Program-made: the position numbers and the translations under genes | NCBI RefSeq assembly: GCF_040361195.1 | Contig: NZ_APNE01000005.1 | DNA length: 64,000 nucleotides | Reading direction: 5' to 3' (one strand) | Source: Salinisphaera hydrothermalis | GTDB taxonomy: Bacteria; Pseudomonadota; Gammaproteobacteria; Nevskiales; Salinisphaeraceae | Notes under the pieces: generated by a model | Database searches by the model: none | What the model was told of the DNA's origin: nothing | What the model saw: only the letters and a program-made list of their open reading frames with translations | In this document: positions 44,019 to 52,447 of the stretch, in pieces | Position numbering within the stretch: position 1 is the stretch's first letter | Layout: each line of letters begins with the position of its first letter

Positions 44019-44039
44019 AGGTGTCCAACTTGGACACCT
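44019..44039. repeat. Right palindrome flanking the decayed IS1595-type transposase
   Basis: AGGTGTCCAA and TTGGACACCT around a single C, a perfect 10-base inverted repeat sharing the GTCCAACTTGGAC core with the left copy. It also lies about 130 bases past the helicase stop codon, so it could serve as a transcript-end structure. Confidence 0.75.
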
Positions 44040-44169
44040 TTGGACGGTAAGCACGGATTCTTTATCAACCCGCCTGAATGGGCGGACGTCGAGATTGCGA
44101 GTGCCGGCGGGGAAACCGATCATATCAGACCCGCCAGAACCGTCCGCACCATCGCGGGACGGTGATCGA

Positions 44170-46905
44170 CTATCGCCACCCTTCCGACATCAACTGCACG
44201 AAGTCTTGGCGGGAAAGCACTTCAGAGCAATCGCGCCAATCCTTTTCCGCCGGTTGGGTACACTCGGCGTAGCGCAGGTCGAAACCCGTAGCCTGCCGCT
44301 GAGCCTCGATATATTCGTCCATTTTTTTGCCGAGATTCTCGATGTCCTCGATCCACTCGTCCTTGATGGTATCGGGTAGCGCGCCGAAGAGGTTGTAGCG
44401 ATCGCGCATTCGCTCCGACAGGCGAGCGTAGACTTCTTCATCAACGGTACCTCGATTGACGAGGTTGAGCATATCCACCTTGTCGCGCGCCTGGCCGAAA
44501 CGCTTGATACGCCCGATTCGCTGCTCCAGCTTGGTCGGGTTCCAGGGCAGATCAATATTGATGAGCGCGCCCAGCGTTTGCAGATTCAGGCCTTCGCAGG
44601 CAGCGTCGGTCGCCACCATGATCTGTATCTCGTGCTCGGCTACCTTCTCTTTAAGGACTTCCCGCTTGCTGAAAACGCTATCACCCTGCAAATATAGACG
44701 GCTACCGCCGGTGCCGGCATACAGGCCGACGGCGATATCGGCGTATCGCTCAGCCAGTGCATCCGCCATCCACTTGGCGGTGTCGTAGTATTGGCTAAAA
44801 ATGATCACGCCATGATTCAACCATTGTTCCTGTTCCAGGTAGTGAATTACGGCGCTTAGCTTGGGGTCACGATCCACACGCTCTAAGCGCGCGATCAAGC
44901 GCTCCAGAACAACGCGCTCGGCGTCTGTTTCGGCATCGAGATCGGCTACCGCATAGTCGTCGTCCTCGTCATAGACCGTTCGGCCTTCTAGCAGCTTTTG
45001 TGCTGTTTTGATACCTGCCGCAATACTGGAACACATGCGTTGTTCCATCAGACTCTTCATGAACCCGCCGCCCTTGCGTCTGGCGAGGGCCTTGCCGAAG
45101 TTGCGCCCCTCTTCATAGGCCTGCTGAAAATCCTCGCTAGTCCGCAGCGCCCGATCTTCAAAAAGGGCGTGAAACTGGTAAACATCCCTTGCCAGATCCG
45201 GCTCCGGGTGTATATCAACGCCTACCTTGGTCAACAGGCCCTCGGCTTCCAGCGTGGCGCGTTTGCGCAACACGATATGACGCACGAAAGGATTTTCGCG
45301 CTGAAAGAACTCGGCGCCCGCGACGGTCCGATCCAGCTCAACCTCTAGATCTTCACGGATGTCCTCAGTCATATCTGTGAATGGCCGGCTGGATTGCCAT
45401 TCGCCGTCACTCATGCCGAGATCCTGGCGAATCGCACTATACAAGCGTCGCGCCCGTTGATCCCGGGTGGAATCCACTAGCGGCAGTGGTGATCGGAGCA
45501 GATCCCATGCGGCCCTCGGCGAATTCACCGTCTCCTCTCCAGACAGAATGGGCAATACCTCTCTGGGACGATGCCAGGGCGCAAAGTCATTACCCAGCAC
45601 AAAGCGCCCCTCTCCCTGATGGAGTATTCGCATCATGTCCCACAGGTCTTCCGACTGCGTCTGAATGGGCGTTGCTGTCCCCAGCAGTACGTGGTCCGAG
45701 CGCGCCGCGACCTCGAGCATGAAGGACAGCAGCTTGTTCGGCTCCCCCGCATCACGGCCAAAGCCCTGCCGGCTACGCGCCTTGTGTGCTTCATCCAAAA
45801 TCACCAAGTCGTAACGCAAATCCCGCAAATACTGTTTCTCAAGCGTGTCGTGAATCATCAGGCCCGTAGAAACGATACCGATCCGCAGCGGACACTTTGC
45901 GATCTGAGAAGGATCGTTAGCCGATATGAGATACCCCTCGTGATCCACCCAGGCTTTCTTCTGTGTCTCCCAGCGGGCACAGGGAATGCCAAGTTTGTCA
46001 ATCATCTCCGTTTGCCACTGCTCGCAAAGCGTGGCAGGCGCAAAGATGACGATAGGCCGACGTTTTGTCTTTTCCTTATCGCTCAGCAGACACAGCGTAA
46101 GCGCCGCGGTACCCAGCGATAGCGTCTTGCCCAACCCCACCTCATCGGCCAACAACAACCGTACCGCGCCGTGACTTCGGTAGTGGCGCAAGCACTCGGT
46201 CACAAAGCTCTGTTGCCACGGCTGCAGAGAAAAACCCTCGCGATAGAGCGGCGACTCGACCAGTGCGGCGGGCGCCACCTCTTCGTCTTCTGCAATATCC
46301 TCAAAGTCGATTTCGTGGCGATGGCCACGACGACGCACCTCGCGAATTATGGCGTCCGGCAACGGCCGGGCTGCCTGCCAAAGATATTCGAACTCCTCTT
46401 CGATCCAAGCCACGCCTTCTGGCGAATCGTCTTCCCATAGGATTTCGTAATGGCGCTGCCAGCCGCTGCGGGTTTCATTCATCGAACCAATGAAACCCAG
46501 CTTGCGGCCATCAGCCAGTTCGATGACGCCCGCCTTACCGTGCATAAAGCCGCAGACCGAATCCGGCGCCACGCGCACAGCTTCCTGGTGTCGGGTTAGG
46601 AAACTGTCCAGCCGGCGATAACGTTCCCGGTTGAGCAATGCTTCGGCTTCCAAACCTGCCTCGTTCCAGCGGCCCAACATTCGTGCAGCCCGGACCTGTG
46701 CCACTTTCAGATCATTCGGGTGGATGTCCACGTTGCAGACAATCTGAACCCGTGGAATGTCTTCCAGCAGCTCGTTGGCGACTTCAAACAGCGAACTCGT
46801 GAAATAACCGGCGATACGCTTGTAACTACGCGCGCTCTTCAAATGCTCCAGCAGAAAAGAGCTATCCAGCTGATGGGTACGGGAGGAAAAGCGGCGTATG
46901 CTCAC
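44170..46905 (-). CDS. SNF2/DEAD-like helicase with N-terminal PLD nuclease-like domain
   Basis: A 911-residue protein, last gene of the methylase operon. The N-terminal 190 residues resemble a phospholipase D-type domain: FMHGKAGVI (H-x-K) and, after the usual gap, FIGSMNETRSGW in place of the G-S-x-N block. The superfamily 2 core follows with Walker A LADEVGLGKT, DEAH in VILDEAHKAR, GTATPIQ, and motif VI QRIGRIKRFGQ. It probably translocates on double-stranded DNA and the PLD part may cut it, though a second HKD motif is not evident. It begins at GTG 46905, overlapping the methylase TAG by one base. This architecture is typical of predicted multi-gene restriction-like systems. Confidence 0.88.
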   Translation of the reverse strand: MSIRRFSSRTHQLDSSFLLEHLKSARSYKRIAGYFTSSLFEVANELLEDIPRVQIVCNVDIHPNDLKVAQVRAARMLGRWNEAGLEAEALLNRERYRRLDSFLTRHQEAVRVAPDSVCGFMHGKAGVIELADGRKLGFIGSMNETRSGWQRHYEILWEDDSPEGVAWIEEEFEYLWQAARPLPDAIIREVRRRGHRHEIDFEDIAEDEEVAPAALVESPLYREGFSLQPWQQSFVTECLRHYRSHGAVRLLLADEVGLGKTLSLGTAALTLCLLSDKEKTKRRPIVIFAPATLCEQWQTEMIDKLGIPCARWETQKKAWVDHEGYLISANDPSQIAKCPLRIGIVSTGLMIHDTLEKQYLRDLRYDLVILDEAHKARSRQGFGRDAGEPNKLLSFMLEVAARSDHVLLGTATPIQTQSEDLWDMMRILHQGEGRFVLGNDFAPWHRPREVLPILSGEETVNSPRAAWDLLRSPLPLVDSTRDQRARRLYSAIRQDLGMSDGEWQSSRPFTDMTEDIREDLEVELDRTVAGAEFFQRENPFVRHIVLRKRATLEAEGLLTKVGVDIHPEPDLARDVYQFHALFEDRALRTSEDFQQAYEEGRNFGKALARRKGGGFMKSLMEQRMCSSIAAGIKTAQKLLEGRTVYDEDDDYAVADLDAETDAERVVLERLIARLERVDRDPKLSAVIHYLEQEQWLNHGVIIFSQYYDTAKWMADALAERYADIAVGLYAGTGGSRLYLQGDSVFSKREVLKEKVAEHEIQIMVATDAACEGLNLQTLGALINIDLPWNPTKLEQRIGRIKRFGQARDKVDMLNLVNRGTVDEEVYARLSERMRDRYNLFGALPDTIKDEWIEDIENLGKKMDEYIEAQRQATGFDLRYAECTQPAEKDWRDCSEVLSRQDFVQLMSEGWR

Positions 46906-49900
46906 TACTGACCTAGAGCGCGCATATTTTTGAGACGAGCAGCCAGTACTTCGGCGGCGTCGCGCACAGCTTGCTTTTTTTCCTCCGTCGCCTCGATGGC
47001 CTTATGCTCAATGAAACGCAGGATGTCGATCAAGATTGGACGGATTTCCATGAAATCCGGCATGTCGTGCTGGAATTGCTGAATAACGTGCGACGGCTCG
47101 GCGTCGTCCAGCAATTGCTGCAGGCCGATGATGAGCCGGCCGAGCCAGGTTTTGCCGATTTCAGTGCTCGTGGTCAGATCGCGCGAGGCAAACTCGGTGA
47201 CATATTTCAGGCGCGCGTGGTTGGCCTGTGTGCTGCCCATGACCGACGTATAGTCCTCGACGCGGAAAGCTTTGGCGAAGTTCTGGTAGTTGTCCAGCTT
47301 GCTGGCGCCGGCGGTTTCCATGTCCAGCATGCGCAAGAAAAAACGCTGAATGCCCGACAGCTTCGCCCAGGTCTCTTTGTTCAGCCCTTCGGGCACAAGC
47401 AAGCTGTTAGCGGCTTCGGCAGCCTGCTGGACCATTTCATCCACGACGGTGGTCTCGCCCCTGGTGCGCGGACGCAAGGCGAACTCGGTAACATCCTCGC
47501 CGCCAATCGTAGTGTAGGCGGTGAGCACCTTGAGGGCGGCGGCATAGCCGGCCATCTGCAGGTCGGAATCGTTGAACACCGGCTCGCCGTGCTTGTCCTC
47601 GACCTCGTCGTTGAGGTGCATCATGGATTCGATCTGATTCTGCACCTCGGCGCGCACGGCCGGCAGGATGCGCTGCTTGAAGCCGGGCCGATCTCCCGCG
47701 ACGCGTTTGCGTAGCATTAGAATCACCGTGCCCTGAACATAGCCGCCTTTCTTCAATTCCGACGTCGTTTCGGTGGCGATATACCAGGCCGCCACCACCT
47801 GCAGGCCCGCTGCCCAGAAAATGCCGACCATGTCGGACCAGACGCCGGTGTCCTGATGGGTGAACATCACGCATTGCATGCCGTTATCCGGCATGTGTTC
47901 GGCCATGGCCGTATACGCATCCACCATGCCGCGCCGGAAGTCATCGCCCTCGCCTTTGATAGCCAACGCGCGGCGGGAATCCCAAGTCCACTCATCAAAA
48001 GGCTTGGGCGGATTTTTACGCAACCAGGCGATGAAGAACTCATAAATTTCGTGATACATCACAGCATCCGCGTATGGCGGATCCGTAACGAAAATATCAT
48101 TATCTAATGGTTCGTTAGCCGCGGTCGGCTGTACGATTCGCGTTAAGCGCGATAGGTCAGAAAAACGCTCGTTCCCCATTCCCCACTGTGACAGGAGAAA
48201 ATAACTGCTTCGGGAACCATAGTTAAAGAAAGTGTCAACCGCTTGGTTGTAGAAAAGATTTTCCGACTTATCCCATCCTGTGTGCCAATGGCACAGTTTA
48301 TTGTTCCAATCGGAGACTTTCATAGAGTAAACGGATAGCTCTGCCGCCATATCAGATGCAGCGACATGCGTTCCGAATAATCGTTGAATGAACAGCTGCC
48401 TCGCATTAAACAAGTGATGCCAATAATTCCAGCCACGTGTACGAATGGGCTCGTCCGTCTTGTCACCCGGCTCAATGGCCATATCTGGCACCAAACCGTC
48501 TTGCTGCCAAGCGTCCAGGTTATCTGCGACAAGCTGTTCTACCCGCCGCTCGCGTTCCAAATCGGCATCCGTCACCGAAGCAAAGAAAGTTTTGAGTCTT
48601 GATTGCCCCAGGGTTCTCTTGTGGATCCACTGGATGGCGTAGAGTCGTTCTTGAAAGATGTCATTCGGCTGCGGCTTGAAGTCCTGCTTTTCCCATCGGC
48701 GCAGCCGGTTGGCTGTATGACCGTCTGCATCCCGGTAGTCACCGCGCAGCGTCTTGATCGGGGTACGGTAGGTCTGGCCATCTAGCTCGTAGGTTAGCGC
48801 GCCGTTGTGTACCGTGCCCTGTTCGGCCTGTTTCATTTCCGCGCGGGACACGCCCGTAGCGACTTCGATGTCGAAGCGCTTGTTCTGATGATCGGGCTTG
48901 AGCTTGGCTACGACATTGCGGGTCTTGGAAATCACCCAGGAGGGCGACATGGGCACCATCCAGCCGGTTTCAGGACAGCGCGTTTCCAGACAATAAAGAT
49001 ACGCCTTGGCGCGGTTGCCCTCGGCGTCGTGCTCGATACCCAGCTCGGTAATCTCGCGATCCACGGCGTCGGCGACTTCTTTCTGCGCCTGCTCGATTTC
49101 CTGCCGCCGTTCCGGCGAAGCCCCGATAATATTGAGCGCGCCCCAGGTGAGCATGCAGGCAACCGGGTTGAGGTCCGAAGCATAGACATCGGAGCCCAGG
49201 CGGGCTGCCTCAAACGGTATGGAACCGCCGCCACAGAACGTGTCGCCCACTCTGGGCCGGCGGCCATATCGCAGGGTGCCGAGCTGCTCGATCAGCTCCG
49301 GGAACGAATGCGCATCCACGCCCAGATCGGCATAGCGCTTGTTGACCTCGGGCCAGACCGGCTTATACAGCCATTCCGCGTCCAGCTCTTCCGGGCGTTT
49401 ACATAGTTCCGCCTTCGCTTCATAGCTGTCGAAACTGGCCAGGGCCTGTTTGTATAGCGGCAGACGTTCCTCTTTGTCGACATCACGCCGCCAGCGCAGA
49501 TTGACCCCTTCGGCGTCGGCATCGAATGGACATTCAAGCGCCCAGACCGGATCGTGCTCGGGCGCATCCTTGGCGCCAGTAAAGGTGAAATAATCCCAAG
49601 GGTTGGGTTGCGCAATACGGGCTGCAATATCCGCCGGCCGCAGTTTGTTTTGTACCAGCGCACGCCGTGCCAGGCCTTCGGCATCAAACGCCATCAACCG
49701 CTCGTAGAGATCGAGATCCTTCTCTGGGTCGCCTGTGGGCGGTAACAGGCTGCCCAGCACAATGGCCCGTACCAGAATCAAGGGCTTGCGACCTTTCCAG
49801 TACGAGCCCAGACCAGTCAACGTTTGCCCGAGATTCGCCTTGCGCTCTTTTTGTGCTTCAAACGATACCTTCTGCGCCGGAAATACGCTCTCGATCAGCG

Positions 49901-49967
49901 CGGGCGCATCCGCAAGCGCCCGTGACTGTAATGTCGTTTCGCTGGGCTGTACTTGTGCTTCGGCCAT
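46905..49967 (-). CDS. DUF1156-family DNA methyltransferase (COG1743-like)
   Basis: A 1,020-residue putative adenine-specific methylase. The SAM-binding motif is DTFCGGGSIPFEAARLG at 242-258 and the catalytic motif is TDPPYAD (DPPY at 629-632), so the order is motif I before motif IV. N-terminal residues 20-75 are the DUF1156 block, and CPETGWMVP near 331 looks like part of a zinc site. The segment between the two motifs is long and could hold the target-recognition part. Coding for residues about 516-636 is markedly AT-richer than the rest. The gene sits between DarG and the helicase; by known families it would mark self DNA. Confidence 0.9.
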   Translation of the reverse strand: MAEAQVQPSETTLQSRALADAPALIESVFPAQKVSFEAQKERKANLGQTLTGLGSYWKGRKPLILVRAIVLGSLLPPTGDPEKDLDLYERLMAFDAEGLARRALVQNKLRPADIAARIAQPNPWDYFTFTGAKDAPEHDPVWALECPFDADAEGVNLRWRRDVDKEERLPLYKQALASFDSYEAKAELCKRPEELDAEWLYKPVWPEVNKRYADLGVDAHSFPELIEQLGTLRYGRRPRVGDTFCGGGSIPFEAARLGSDVYASDLNPVACMLTWGALNIIGASPERRQEIEQAQKEVADAVDREITELGIEHDAEGNRAKAYLYCLETRCPETGWMVPMSPSWVISKTRNVVAKLKPDHQNKRFDIEVATGVSRAEMKQAEQGTVHNGALTYELDGQTYRTPIKTLRGDYRDADGHTANRLRRWEKQDFKPQPNDIFQERLYAIQWIHKRTLGQSRLKTFFASVTDADLERERRVEQLVADNLDAWQQDGLVPDMAIEPGDKTDEPIRTRGWNYWHHLFNARQLFIQRLFGTHVAASDMAAELSVYSMKVSDWNNKLCHWHTGWDKSENLFYNQAVDTFFNYGSRSSYFLLSQWGMGNERFSDLSRLTRIVQPTAANEPLDNDIFVTDPPYADAVMYHEIYEFFIAWLRKNPPKPFDEWTWDSRRALAIKGEGDDFRRGMVDAYTAMAEHMPDNGMQCVMFTHQDTGVWSDMVGIFWAAGLQVVAAWYIATETTSELKKGGYVQGTVILMLRKRVAGDRPGFKQRILPAVRAEVQNQIESMMHLNDEVEDKHGEPVFNDSDLQMAGYAAALKVLTAYTTIGGEDVTEFALRPRTRGETTVVDEMVQQAAEAANSLLVPEGLNKETWAKLSGIQRFFLRMLDMETAGASKLDNYQNFAKAFRVEDYTSVMGSTQANHARLKYVTEFASRDLTTSTEIGKTWLGRLIIGLQQLLDDAEPSHVIQQFQHDMPDFMEIRPILIDILRFIEHKAIEATEEKKQAVRDAAEVLAARLKNMRALGQ

Positions 49968-50076
49968 GGATTACTCGATGTCAAATCGGTTGCTCGTGCA
50001 ACATCAGCCGGCGGGATTCGGAGCCGGCCGGCTTGCGAGCCTGAAGAAAAGTGTTCCGCGTTACGGCGGAAATGTC
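49968..50076 (-). promoter_or_regulatory. Gap with two hairpins between darG and the methylase gene
   Basis: The only sizeable gap in the operon (109 bases). It contains AGCCGGC/GCCGGCT (50006-50012 and 50027-50033) and GTTGC/GCAAC around a 4-base loop (49989-50002), next to the methylase start. A separate promoter or attenuator here would uncouple methylase-helicase expression from the toxin-antitoxin genes. Confidence 0.45.
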
Positions 50077-51138
50077 TTAGTTACTGGACACACGCGCCTG
50101 CGGTAAAAGCCAGCCCTGCGTTTGTAGTCGCTCCCGGGCGATGTCGATCTGGCGCGGGGTAAATCGCTGCTTGCGGACGCTCCAATCACGAACCATCTGG
50201 ATCACTTCGTCGGGGTCGGTTATGCCATCCTGTTTGACGACCCAGTGCACGGTTGCAAGTAATTCCAACCCGTCCGGAGACTCAAACCCTTCGGCCAGGC
50301 GCGTGACGCGGTCGTAGCAATTCCGGCTCGCCGCGTGTCGATCCAGAAACCGCCCCGCCTGTTCGGCGGCGCCCGGCCGCAGAGCGAGCGGTTTGGATGG
50401 ATCATCGCCCCCATCGGCGTAGCCCTCGATGAAATGCCCCTCAATTCGATTCAACACATGGCGCAGGTTGCTGGCGTACGGACCATAGTAGTGCTTTCTG
50501 AAATCAAGCCGTAGCGGCTCACCGGCTTCCTGCATGAAGTACATAAGCTTGTGCAGTTCGAGCAGCGAGACGAAGGGATCCAGCAGGCCACCCAGGTAAC
50601 GCTGCATAAGCTCCACCAGCGCGGCCCGCCCCGGCGTCATGTTCGGCCGTTTCTGTTCGTGGGCCATGTTGTGGCTGGCGGGCGCCCCCGTAGGTTCGAA
50701 CACGTAGATCTGTACGTCGGGCAGATCGGCTAAGGCCTGATCGATGCGGGAACGAACCGCCGACCAGTCTAATCCTCCCAATCCGCTACCCAGTGGCGGC
50801 ACCGCGATGGAACGAATCTGTCGCTCGCGGATGACCTTGATTAGATCGATAAGGCCTGCATCGATGTCTTGGATACGGCTTTTCTCGCGCCAGTGGCGTT
50901 TGGTCGGAAAATTGATGAGGAAGCGCGGCGGCGCAAGCTGGCCGGTTTCGTACACGAACATGCGGCCCGGCTGTAGTTCGTTGCGTTTGCAGGCAGCAGC
51001 GTAAGCCTTGAAGTTGTCGGGCCAGGCTTTCTTGAATTGCAGGGCAATGCCGCGCCCCATGACGCCGACACAGTTGACGGTATTAACTAGGGCATCGGCT
51101 TCACAGGCCAGAACGTTGCCGGACGTATAGTTAATCAT
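50077..51138 (-). CDS. darG: DarG antitoxin: macro domain ADP-ribosylglycohydrolase with C-terminal domain
   Basis: A 353-residue protein. The macro domain (about 1-150) has VNTVNCVGVMGRGIALQFK, which binds ADP-ribose, and IAVPPLGSGLGGLDW, both standard for DarG, which removes ADP-ribose from thymidine or guanosine in DNA. The C-terminal half (about 165-353) contains LHKLMYFMQEAGEPLRLDFR and KHYYGPYASNLRHVLNRIEG and should neutralise DarT by direct binding, as the C-terminal part of DarG does. It follows darT by 18 bases. A longer C-terminal part fits known DarG proteins. Confidence 0.92.
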   Translation of the reverse strand: MINYTSGNVLACEADALVNTVNCVGVMGRGIALQFKKAWPDNFKAYAAACKRNELQPGRMFVYETGQLAPPRFLINFPTKRHWREKSRIQDIDAGLIDLIKVIRERQIRSIAVPPLGSGLGGLDWSAVRSRIDQALADLPDVQIYVFEPTGAPASHNMAHEQKRPNMTPGRAALVELMQRYLGGLLDPFVSLLELHKLMYFMQEAGEPLRLDFRKHYYGPYASNLRHVLNRIEGHFIEGYADGGDDPSKPLALRPGAAEQAGRFLDRHAASRNCYDRVTRLAEGFESPDGLELLATVHWVVKQDGITDPDEVIQMVRDWSVRKQRFTPRQIDIARERLQTQGWLLPQARVSSN

Positions 51139-51156
51139 GACGCTGCTCCTCCCAAG

Positions 51157-51804
51157 TTAATAATACCAATCACGTTTTATCTCTACCCGGGGCTGGTGTT
51201 CAGCACCAGTCACTGTATCCCTGACTCGCTGATCAATGGCTTCGGAATACACGCCGATGCGCTCGACAAGATGCCATGGAAAGCGTTGTTCCAGCAGGAA
51301 TTCTGCCTGTTTTCCCTCCTTATGCGTGCGCCAATCACGGGCCCGTACCGCGACCCAATCTATCTCGTGAAGCTGGGCCAAATCACAGCGATCTTCAAAG
51401 AAATACGAGCCAGCGTTCGATAACGTGAACGCCCAACGCATTGATTGGGCATCCGCCCATGCCACGGTCTGTCGCAAATCCGCTTCCAAGTGGACTATGG
51501 GTTGCTGGCCGCCTTCGTAGTGTAGCTGCGCATTACCGCGATGGATCATGAACAACATAATCGAGCGCGGACAAAAATAGAACGGGACGCAGTCCCCCAC
51601 GTGCAACTGCGGATGACTCGTCAGCGTCAACTCGTTCAAGCGGCGCTGCTTGATATGGCTCATCCCGATTGTCGTGCCCGTCAGCTCGCGCCGGTCAATC
51701 TCTGCATCACACCACAGTCCAACCGCCGCCAAGACCGAAGGCAGGCGATCGACATGGAGGATGTGATAAACCTTTGGCTGTTTCGGTACGGCCTGCGGGT
51801 TCAC
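51157..51804 (-). CDS. darT: DarT toxin: DNA ADP-ribosyltransferase (DUF4433)
   Basis: A 215-residue DarT-fold ADP-ribosyltransferase. Hallmarks are YHILHVDRLPSVLAAVGL at 13-30, IGMSHIKQRRL at 47-57, the VPFYFCPRSIMLF segment at 73-85 and the catalytic Glu168 in KQAEFLLEQRFPW. The enzyme attaches ADP-ribose to a base in single-stranded DNA and stops replication; it is toxic without DarG, and DarTG systems are known to block phage. Its start overlaps the DUF3780 stop (ATGA). Unusually, the pair is embedded inside a methylase/helicase operon and not free-standing. Confidence 0.93.
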   Translation of the reverse strand: MNPQAVPKQPKVYHILHVDRLPSVLAAVGLWCDAEIDRRELTGTTIGMSHIKQRRLNELTLTSHPQLHVGDCVPFYFCPRSIMLFMIHRGNAQLHYEGGQQPIVHLEADLRQTVAWADAQSMRWAFTLSNAGSYFFEDRCDLAQLHEIDWVAVRARDWRTHKEGKQAEFLLEQRFPWHLVERIGVYSEAIDQRVRDTVTGAEHQPRVEIKRDWYY

Positions 51805-52445
51805 TTCGTTCCGTCACCAAACAGGTCGAGCGTCGGACGCGAATCCCTGGGAGACGATTGCTGGCGGCGTGCCTCGGGGGCGAGCAATTCACTTTGCGCT
51901 ACATCGCCCAGTGCGTGGCGTAGCGCTAGACGCCAGCCCTTGTTGCTGTCCTTGAGGCCGCCGGTGCTCATGGCGGTCATACCGAACAGCCACCAGCGTT
52001 CTTCCGGGCGTAGGGCCAGCCAGTTGCGTACGGCAACGGGAATCTTTTCCTGTTCGATGTCTTCAACCGCCCACGCCAGCACACACAATTCCTTGCCCAG
52101 CAGGCGATCCACCGGGTTATCGCCGACACGCCACGCCGACGTCTTGAGCTTATGCGCCTTCAGTCGTGCGTTGAGGGCACGCTGTACTTCGGAGCGGATA
52201 GCCGTCCAACGCGTTCGTTGAAGCGACACGCGGTCAATCACATCCTCATTCGGGCTTTGCGGCCGCATGCCCAGGTGCTCACTGATTTGTACCCGGCCCG
52301 TGTTGCCTCGGGGAATTTTGACGCGGAAATGGTGCGGGTCGGACGTCGCGGGCACACCGAAACCGAGCGTGTGTGGCGCTTCCTCGGCCCCGCTTTCAAC
52401 CACGGTGGACCGGCGACCTTTTTGTGTTTTGGCAGCAAGCGACAC
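51801..52445 (-). CDS. DUF3780-family protein
   Basis: A 214-residue protein that I assign to DUF3780 from its context and from the blocks HHFRVKIPRGNTGRVQISEHLG and NPVDRLLGKELCVLAWAVED. It has no known catalytic residues. Members co-occur with DUF499 and DUF1156 genes in anti-phage-associated loci; function is unknown. It begins 2 bases after the DUF499 stop and overlaps darT. Confidence 0.75.
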   Translation of the reverse strand: MSLAAKTQKGRRSTVVESGAEEAPHTLGFGVPATSDPHHFRVKIPRGNTGRVQISEHLGMRPQSPNEDVIDRVSLQRTRWTAIRSEVQRALNARLKAHKLKTSAWRVGDNPVDRLLGKELCVLAWAVEDIEQEKIPVAVRNWLALRPEERWWLFGMTAMSTGGLKDSNKGWRLALRHALGDVAQSELLAPEARRQQSSPRDSRPTLDLFGDGTK

Positions 52446-52447
52446 GG

